The notes beneath the pieces are model-generated. The model was not told where the DNA came from. It did not search any database and saw nothing but the letters and a program-made list of their open reading frames with translations. From an uncultured Clostridia bacterium (GTDB lineage Bacteria > Bacillota > Clostridia > TANB77 > CAG-508), in the NCBI GenBank assembly GCA_947595555.1, contig CANQES010000043.1:1-12087 (forward strand): a stretch of DNA of 12,087 nt. The letters run 5' to 3'. This document shows positions 7,104 through 12,087 of this stretch, piece after piece (positions within the stretch are counted from its first letter, which is position 1; each line of letters starts with the position of its first letter). Made by a program: the position numbers and the translations under genes.

Positions 7104-7132
7104 TTGACATTACAGAACAAAAGTTCTATAAT
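7104..7132 (+). promoter_or_regulatory. Consensus promoter of the ORF6N gene
   Basis: TTGACA (7104-7109), exactly 17 nt, then TATAAT (7127-7132): a perfect sigma-A promoter, the strongest in the window. Its spacer holds a LexA-type box touching the -10, so strong expression is expected only when a repressor is removed. Confidence 0.85.
7115..7126. promoter_or_regulatory. LexA (SOS) box candidate within the ORF6N promoter
   Basis: GAAC-AAAA-GTTC, with one extra symmetric pair (A...T) outside, matches the Gram-positive LexA core GAAC-N4-GTTC. It ends directly against the -10 box, the classic position for repression by blocking RNA polymerase. This suggests DNA-damage induction of the ORF6N gene. 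The site is seen directly; LexA binding is inferred. Confidence 0.65.
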
Positions 7133-7149
7133 AAATAAAACTAAAAGGA

Positions 7150-8082
7150 GTGATTATTATAGAACAAGAAAAAAGTATAATCGTAGCAAATTATGATACA
7201 GAAAATATTAAAAATTTGATTTATACTGTAAGAGGAAAGCAAGTAATGTTAGATAGTGATGTGGCAATGCTGTATCATTATGATACTAAACGAATAAATG
7301 AAACTGCTAGAAGAAATCAAGAGCGATTTCCAGAAAATTTTTGTTTTCAACTAACAGAGGAAGAAACACATTCTTTAAGATCACAATTTGTGATCTTAAA
7401 CAAAAACGGTAGAGGACAACACAGAAAATATATGCCATATGTATTTACAGAACAAGGGATAGCAATGCTTTCAGGATTATTAAAGAATGAAATTGCAGTT
7501 CAAGTGAGCATAAACATTATGAATGCTTTTGTAGACATGAGAAAATTTATGCTATTAAATGGACAAGTATTTGAAAGATTAACTAAAATTGAATATAAAT
7601 TATTTGAACAAAATCAAAAACTACTAAGTCATGATGAAAAATTTAATCTTGTTTTTAATGAATTGCAAAAACAAAACGCGGAAGACTTTAAACAAAAAAT
7701 ATTTTTTGATGGACAAATCTATGATGCTTACAGTCTAATAATTGATATAATAAAGACTGCTCAAAACAAAATTCTAATCATAGATAACTATATAGATGAC
7801 AGTATTTTAAAAATGTTATCAAAGAAGAATAAAGAAGTAGAAGTAGTAATATTAACATCTTCAAATAGTAATATAAGAAAAATAGATATACAAAAATTTA
7901 ATTCACAATATCCAAGTTTAAAATTATCTTATACAAACAAATTTCATGATAGATTTATAGTCATAGATAACAAAGATTTATATCATATTGGAGCATCATT
8001 AAAAGATTTAGGAAAAAAGTGCTTTGCAATTTCAAAGATAGAAGATATTGAATATATAAAAAGAATAGAAGGCACAATATAA
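7150..8082 (+). CDS. ORF6N domain protein with PLD-like C-terminal domain
   Basis: A two-domain protein of about 307-310 residues. Residues 20-125 form an ORF6N domain (VMLDSDVAMLYHYDTKRINETARRN, RFPENFCFQLT, LRSQ, MPYVFTEQGIAML), a DNA-binding module common in phage and prophage proteins. A coiled-coil-like linker (130-175) leads to a C-terminal domain, QKIFFDGQIYDAYSLI through KFHDRFIVID (H266-D273) and HIGASLKDLGKKCF. This resembles a PLD-type nuclease half-site with a variant HxRxxxxD. Function is unknown; a phage, defence or stress role is plausible. The start is odd: GTG 7150 shares its G with the RBS (AAAAGGAG), whereas ATA at 7159 sits at ideal spacing, where ATG would be expected. 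Expression is probably SOS-controlled. The coding sequence contains a perfect 27-nt palindrome at LRSQFVIL, repeated after the stop. Confidence 0.85.
   Translation: MIIIEQEKSIIVANYDTENIKNLIYTVRGKQVMLDSDVAMLYHYDTKRINETARRNQERFPENFCFQLTEEETHSLRSQFVILNKNGRGQHRKYMPYVFTEQGIAMLSGLLKNEIAVQVSINIMNAFVDMRKFMLLNGQVFERLTKIEYKLFEQNQKLLSHDEKFNLVFNELQKQNAEDFKQKIFFDGQIYDAYSLIIDIIKTAQNKILIIDNYIDDSILKMLSKKNKEVEVVILTSSNSNIRKIDIQKFNSQYPSLKLSYTNKFHDRFIVIDNKDLYHIGASLKDLGKKCFAISKIEDIEYIKRIEGTI
7374..7400. repeat. 27-nt palindrome inside the ORF6N coding sequence (copy 1)
   Basis: TTTAAGATCACAA and TTGTGATCTTAAA flank a central T with no mismatch. It encodes L76-R-S-Q-F-V-I-L83. The following 13 nt (CAAAAACGGTAGA) are also shared, with one change, with copy 2 downstream of the gene. 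Confidence 0.9.
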
Positions 8083-8085
8083 ATT

Positions 8086-8125
8086 TTTAAGGTCGCAAAT
8101 TGCGACCTTAAACAAAAACAGTAGA
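8086..8125 (+). repeat. Second palindrome copy; ORF6N gene remnant after the stop codon
   Basis: TTTAAGGTCGCAA (8086-8098), central A, TTGCGACCTTAAA (8100-8112), then CAAAAACAGTAGA. It repeats 7374-7413 with six differences. Four of these are two compensating pairs that keep the palindrome perfect. Read from 8087 it encodes LRSQIATLNKNSR, the same ORF6N segment, with a stop at 8147-8149. It is therefore probably a scrap of a second ORF6N gene or a duplicated recognition site. A weaker third palindrome, AATCACAA-A-TTGTAATT, lies at 8135-8151. The hairpin could also slow polymerase between the convergent genes, but it lacks a U-run on either strand. Confidence 0.7.
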
Positions 8126-8165
8126 AAAATAACTAATCACAAATTGTAATTTCAAGTTTTGTGTT

Positions 8166-10014
8166 TTATATTTCAATTTTAGGCTGATACCTCTCAAGCC
8201 ACATATTAACTTGGCAAAGATATGCCATAAGCTGTGGACCAGTCATCAATTGACCAAACCAAGGACGAGTAAAAGCTTTGCCATCTGTATTCAAAATATT
8301 CAAAATAAACTCTCGATTCAATAAATCATTAATAGGAGCATTTTTATCTTGTATAATCTCTGTTAACATATCCTTAACCTTTACCAAATAAGTAGGATTA
8401 TGAGTCTTTGGATATGGAGATTTTTTTCTATCAACAATTTCACTAGGAAGAAAATCACGAGAAACATATCTAAGTAACCCTTTTTCTCTGCCATTCAAAG
8501 CCTTTAATTCCCACGGAATATTCCATACATATTGTGCTAATCTATAATCACAAAAAGGAACACGAAGCTCAAAACCATTGTACATTGCCATTCTATCAGA
8601 ACGGTCTAAAAGAGTCTGCATAAACCAATTTAATGTTAAATGAGAAATTTTTCTCTTTTCAGCTGTTTCTTTTGAATCTATATCTAAAATGTCTACCTCT
8701 GACAAACTTTCATGATAACGAAAATCAATATAATCCTTCAAATTAATCTTTTTGCCAATTGCAGGATTCAACAATTCCTGTCTTTCTGTTATTGCAATAG
8801 ACCAAGGAAAAGTATTACTATTTAAAGCATCTTCGCGGAAAAACCATGGATAGCCACCAAAAATTTCATCAGCACATTCACCTGTTAAAGATACGGTCAT
8901 TTCTTTTTTTACATTTTTACAAAATAGCAATAAAGAAGAATCAATATCAGCCATTCCGGGCATATCTCTTGCAATCATGGCATCTTCTAAATATGAAGCA
9001 AGTTCAGGTGTATCAATAACAATTTTGTGATGATTTGTATATAAATTTTTATTCATTAAATCAATGTAATAATTATCGGAATTTGGTTGAAAATCACTTT
9101 TAACAAAATTTTTATCATTATCTACATAATCAATTGAATAAGTATCAAGTGGAGGCAAGCCTTTATCTTTGCAGTAATCAGCAGCAAATTTTGTAATTAT
9201 ACTAGAATCTAATCCACCAGATAAAAACGTACATATTGGAACATCTGATACAAGTTGCCTTGTAATAGCGTCATTTAGTAAAAACTTCAATTTTTCACAT
9301 GTTTGTTTAAGATTATCAGGGTGTTCTTTAGAAGTTAATTTCCAATATCTTTCTAAATGTAAACCTGAAGAATTAAAAATTCCAAAATGAGCAGGTTTCA
9401 ATTCGAAAATATTTTTAAAAATAGTAGTACCAGGGGTGTGAGAAGGACCAATTCCAAAAAGTTCTGCAATTCCTTGACTATCAATTTCCTTTTCAATACC
9501 AGGATATTCAAAAAGAGCCTTAATTTCAGAAGAAAAAATTAAAGTATTATCTTTTAATGTATAAAATAAAGGTTTAACACCAAAATGATCACGGGACATA
9601 AATAATTCTTGCTTTTTTGAATTCCATATAGCAAATGCGAAAATACCATTTAAATGATTTACTACATCATTTCCAAAATGAATATAACTTTTTAGTAAAA
9701 CTTCTGTGTCACAATGTCCACGAAAAGAAAATCCATTTTCTTCTAATATCTTTCGAAGTTCTTTTGTATTATAAATTTGACCATTATAGCAAATAACAAA
9801 ATCTCCATAGGAATATTTTTCTATCATTGGTTGTTTTCCGTCCATTTGCATCAATAACTATTAATCGTTTATGTCCCATACAAATATTATTATCTATGTA
9901 ATAACCATCCTCGTCAGGACCTCTTTTACTAAGTACATTATTCATGTTTTCTATAATAGTTTTATTTTGTATATTTTGATTTTTTAAATTAGTAAAACCA
10001 ACAAATCCACACAT
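8166..10014 (-). pseudogene. asnB: Asparagine synthase (glutamine-hydrolysing), frameshifted near codon 57
   Basis: AsnB makes asparagine from aspartate, ATP and glutamine nitrogen. The start is ATG 10014-10012 (MCGFVGF) after RBS GGAGGT; C2 becomes the N-terminal nucleophile of the glutaminase domain. Motifs in that domain are RGPDEDGYY, then in the second frame YNGQIYN and HCDTEVLL. The synthetase domain has the PPi loop FLSGGLDSS, GECADEIFGGYPWF, and a C-terminal RVPFCDYRLAQY region. The frame breaks at VIDANG: the bases read GGACGG where GGAGG would continue as GGKQPMIEKY. One extra base at 9840 (or 9841) explains it. Corrected length is about 615 residues, normal for this family. As written, the first frame stops at 9784 after about 76 residues, and the remainder (from about 9854) lacks C2. 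The rest is undamaged, so a recent mutation or consensus error is likely. Confidence 0.93.
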
Positions 10015-10077
10015 AATTACCTCCATACATATTTAATATTGTCTTATTATTGTATGCAAAAAAACGAATAAAATTTA

Positions 10078-10106
10078 TTGATTTTTCAAAAAAATTATAG
10101 TACACT
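10078..10106 (+). promoter_or_regulatory. Probable promoter of the DUF5662 gene
   Basis: TTGATT (10078-10083), a 17-nt spacer and TACACT (10101-10106), followed by the RBS GGAGGAAG and ATG at 10126. It is a moderate sigma-A match. I found no comparably clear promoter for the divergent asnB in the same 111-nt gap. Confidence 0.5.
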
Positions 10107-10125
10107 AATGTCGGAGGAAGTATAA

Positions 10126-10668
10126 ATGAACTTAAAAAATGCAATAAAACATTTTATATTAATTACACATCACAAATGGGTTGTTTTTAAATTATGTTGT
10201 AAAATAGGTGAACCATGGAGAGGACTTGTGCATGATTTATCAAAATATTCTCCAACAGAATTTGGAGAAAGTATTAAATATTACGTGGGACATCATTCAC
10301 CAATTACAGAGGCAAAAAAAGATAAAGGATATTCTATTGCTTGGTTACATCATAAAGGAAGAAACAAACACCACACACAATATTGGGTAGATTATGACGC
10401 TCCAAACATTGCACCAATTATTCCTTATAAATATGCCGCAGAGATGATTTGTGATAAATTGGCTGCGGGTATAATTTATAAAGGCAAAGAATGGACAAAA
10501 GAATATGAGTTATCTTATTGGATAGAAAGAGAAAAGGATAAGTTGGATATACACCCAAAAATAAGAGATTTTGTAACTGCTGTTCTTACTCAAGTTGCCG
10601 AACAAGGTATTGATAAAACATTAACAAGAAAAAACATGAGATATTTATATAAAAAAATAGTTGACTAA
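10126..10668 (+). CDS. DUF5662 family protein
   Basis: A 180-residue cytosolic protein of the DUF5662 family, found widely in Firmicutes and some phages; function unknown. Recognisable blocks are HHKWVVFKLCCKIGEPWRGLVHDLSKYSPTEF, WLHHKGRNKHHTQYW and the C-terminal Tyr/Lys-rich end. The HDLSKYSP segment with further histidine pairs (HH at 57-58, 76-77, 82-83) resembles a metal-binding HD-type hydrolase site, but this is an inference. ATG has a strong RBS (GGAGGAAG). It is divergent from asnB, and its stop codon overlaps the -35 of the tRNA promoter, so the tRNA is independently transcribed. No lesions seen. Confidence 0.85.
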   Translation: MNLKNAIKHFILITHHKWVVFKLCCKIGEPWRGLVHDLSKYSPTEFGESIKYYVGHHSPITEAKKDKGYSIAWLHHKGRNKHHTQYWVDYDAPNIAPIIPYKYAAEMICDKLAAGIIYKGKEWTKEYELSYWIEREKDKLDIHPKIRDFVTAVLTQVAEQGIDKTLTRKNMRYLYKKIVD

Positions 10669-10689
10669 ATCATGAAAAAATGATATAAA
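10661..10689 (+). promoter_or_regulatory. Promoter of tRNA-Glu
   Basis: TTGACT (10661-10666), a 17-nt spacer and TATAAA (10684-10689) with TGn in front of the -10. The start site would fall a few bases later, leaving a leader of about 15 nt before the tRNA. The -35 overlaps the stop of the preceding gene. Confidence 0.75.
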
Positions 10690-10710
10690 TATTAGGTACT
10701 TCATACATAC

Positions 10711-10785
10711 GGCCCCTTGGTCAAGCGGTTAAGACGCCACCCTCTCAAGGTGGAATCATGGGTTCGATTCCCGTAGGGGTCACCA
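10711..10785 (+). tRNA. tRNA-Glu (anticodon CUC)
   Basis: A complete 75-nt cloverleaf with CCA encoded (10783-10785). The acceptor stem GGCCCCT (10711-10717) pairs with AGGGGTC (10775-10781), with one G-U pair. The anticodon stem CCACC/GGTGG encloses loop CTCTCAA with anticodon CTC at 10744-10746. The T arm has TTCGATT. The body matches bacterial tRNA-Glu. CUC reads only GAG, the minor Glu codon in this AT-rich genome, so a UUC isoacceptor must exist elsewhere. It stands alone with its own promoter and terminator. Confidence 0.96.
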
Positions 10786-10789
10786 GAGT

Positions 10790-10821
10790 ATTACTATACG
10801 AGCCTGTATAGTAATTTTTTT
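10790..10821 (+). terminator. Rho-independent terminator after tRNA-Glu
   Basis: A 10-bp stem, ATTACTATAC (10790-10799) and GTATAGTAAT (10806-10815), has loop GAGCCT and is followed by a T-run through 10821. A clear intrinsic terminator starting 5 nt after the tRNA. Confidence 0.9.
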
Positions 10822-10862
10822 AATATATTTTTAATAAAATCAAAAGATAGGAGTTGATTGAA

Positions 10863-12087
10863 TTGGAAAATGCAAAATGGTTTAACCAAGATATCAAAGA
10901 AGTTGAAAAAACTTTAGAAACAAACATAGAAAAAGGGTTAGATTTACAAGAAGTTCAAAAAAGACAAGAAAAATATGGATTAAATCAATTAAAAGTAGCA
11001 AAAAAGAAAACATTATTACAAAGATTTTTAGAGCAATTCAAAGATTTTTCTATTATTGTCTTAATTATAGCAGCAATTGTTTCTGGAATAGTAGGCATAG
11101 CAGAAGGAGAAGGAATTACAGATACAATTATTATTCTAATTGTAGTTATTGTAAATGCAATAATAGGAGTAACACAAGAATCTAAAGCTGAAAAATCATT
11201 AGAAGCATTACAAAAATTAACAGACCATGCGGCAAAAGTAGTTAGAAATGGAGAAATTACTGTAATACCAGCAAAAGAATTAGTACCAGGAGATATAGTG
11301 ATATTAGATACAGGTGACTATATTCCAGCAGATTTAAGAATTATAGAAGCAGCAAACTTAAAATCACAAGAAGCTTCTTTGACTGGAGAATCTGTGCCAG
11401 TTGAAAAAAGTATAGAAAAAATAACTGGTGAAGACATTGGAATTGGTGATAGAATTAACATGTTATTTTCTTCAAGTTTAGTAACATATGGCAGAGGAAA
11501 AGGAATTGTTGTTGAAACTGGTATGACAACAGAAGTTGGAAAAATTGCAGGAATGATAAATAATACAGAAAAGCAAGAGACACCTTTACAACAAAAATTG
11601 AATAAACTAGGAAAAACATTGGGAATTGCAGCATTAGCTATATGTGTATTTATTTTTATAGTAGGACTATTACAAGGCAAAGAACCAATCCATATGTTTA
11701 TGACAGCAGTAAGTCTTGCAGTTGCAGCAATTCCAGAAGGACTAGTAGCTGTTTCTACGATTGTTCTAGCAATAGGCGTGCAAAAAATGGTAAAAAGAAA
11801 TGCTATTGTCAAAAGATTGCCAGCAGTTGAAACGTTAGGAAGTGCTACAGTAATATGTTCTGATAAAACAGGAACATTAACTCAAAATAAAATGACAGTA
11901 GAGAAAATATTTATAAATGAAGAAACAAAAGATTTAGAAAATATAAAAGACATTAATGAAGACATCAATAAATTAGTATTTGCTAATATGTTATGCAATG
12001 ATACTAAAATATCAAAAGATGGAACATTAACAGGTGACCCTACAGAAACAGCATTAGTAGATATGGCATTTAAATTAGATTTTGACC
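10863..12087 (+). CDS. P-type Ca2+-transporting ATPase (type II), 3' end missing
   Basis: A membrane cation pump, most likely exporting calcium at the cost of ATP. The frame is open from TTG 10863 to the window edge (408 codons of an expected 850-900). TTG lies 9 nt after AGGAG; an earlier in-frame TTG at 10854 touches the RBS and is unlikely. Seen in order: N-terminal cation-ATPase domain (WFNQDIKEVEKTLETN), paired helices M1-M2 (about 58-105), actuator domain with LTGES (T174-S177), helices M3-M4 with PEGL (P291-L294; E292 is a Ca2+-ligand position in SERCA-type pumps), then the phosphorylation motif DKTGTLT (D334) and the start of the nucleotide-binding domain with a GDPTETAL motif. The PEGL signature favours Ca2+ over heavy-metal pumps. 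No clear promoter lies in the 41 nt after the tRNA terminator. Ion specificity is inferred. Confidence 0.92.
   Translation, partial: MENAKWFNQDIKEVEKTLETNIEKGLDLQEVQKRQEKYGLNQLKVAKKKTLLQRFLEQFKDFSIIVLIIAAIVSGIVGIAEGEGITDTIIILIVVIVNAIIGVTQESKAEKSLEALQKLTDHAAKVVRNGEITVIPAKELVPGDIVILDTGDYIPADLRIIEAANLKSQEASLTGESVPVEKSIEKITGEDIGIGDRINMLFSSSLVTYGRGKGIVVETGMTTEVGKIAGMINNTEKQETPLQQKLNKLGKTLGIAALAICVFIFIVGLLQGKEPIHMFMTAVSLAVAAIPEGLVAVSTIVLAIGVQKMVKRNAIVKRLPAVETLGSATVICSDKTGTLTQNKMTVEKIFINEETKDLENIKDINEDINKLVFANMLCNDTKISKDGTLTGDPTETALVDMAFKLDFD

Noticed and set aside
8086..8112. Palindrome as an ordinary intrinsic terminator for the ORF6N gene
   Set aside because: Neither strand has a U-run after the stem, and the sequence is a near copy of codons inside the gene. 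Some role in slowing polymerase cannot be excluded.
11318..11812. 164-codon minus-strand frame within the P-type ATPase
   Set aside because: The plus strand carries TGES, PEGL and DKTGT motifs in one open frame; the minus frame is its shadow.

Overview
The window is AT-rich chromosomal DNA from a low-GC member of the Bacillota, most likely an uncultured Clostridia-type bacterium. The inference rests on strongly A/T-biased codon use, AGGAGG-type ribosome binding sites, TTGACA/TATAAT promoters, a tRNA with encoded CCA, a dnaK-dnaJ pair, and Firmicutes-typical families (DUF1836, DUF5662). The standard genetic code is used: TGG encodes Trp and TAA is a normal stop. Genus cannot be assigned from the sequence alone.

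Layout. Positions 1-2685 hold the 3' part of dnaK and then dnaJ, which carries an in-frame TAA after its J domain. Positions 2692-5069 hold a DUF1836 regulator (minus) divergent from a long-chain acyl-CoA synthetase (plus), bounded by hairpins at both ends. Positions 5038-5872 hold a minus-strand phage-type DUF1064 protein and then a gene-free stretch dominated by a 332-nt palindromic, MITE-like element with about 50-bp terminal inverted repeats. Positions 5873-7085 hold an m5C RNA methyltransferase and a GIY-YIG protein as a two-gene unit. Positions 7104-8151 hold an ORF6N gene with a PLD-like C-terminal domain. A LexA/SOS-type box sits exactly between its -35 and -10, a 27-nt palindrome lies inside the coding sequence, and a second, covarying copy follows the stop codon. 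Positions 8166-10014 (minus) hold an asparagine synthase gene broken by one extra base. Positions 10126-10821 hold a DUF5662 gene and a tRNA-Glu(CUC) with its own promoter and terminator. From 10863 to the window edge is the first part of a P-type Ca2+-ATPase.

Most of the window is housekeeping: chaperones, lipid activation, RNA modification, amino-acid synthesis and cation transport. The accessory signals are concentrated between 5065 and 8151: the DUF1064 gene, the MITE-like element, and the SOS-box ORF6N locus with its duplicated palindrome. Three single-base anomalies fall in otherwise well-conserved genes (dnaJ stop, asnB frameshift, and an ATA where the ORF6N start ATG is expected). They may be real mutations or consensus errors, and reads are needed to decide. 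I see no CRISPR array, no transposase and no complete prophage.
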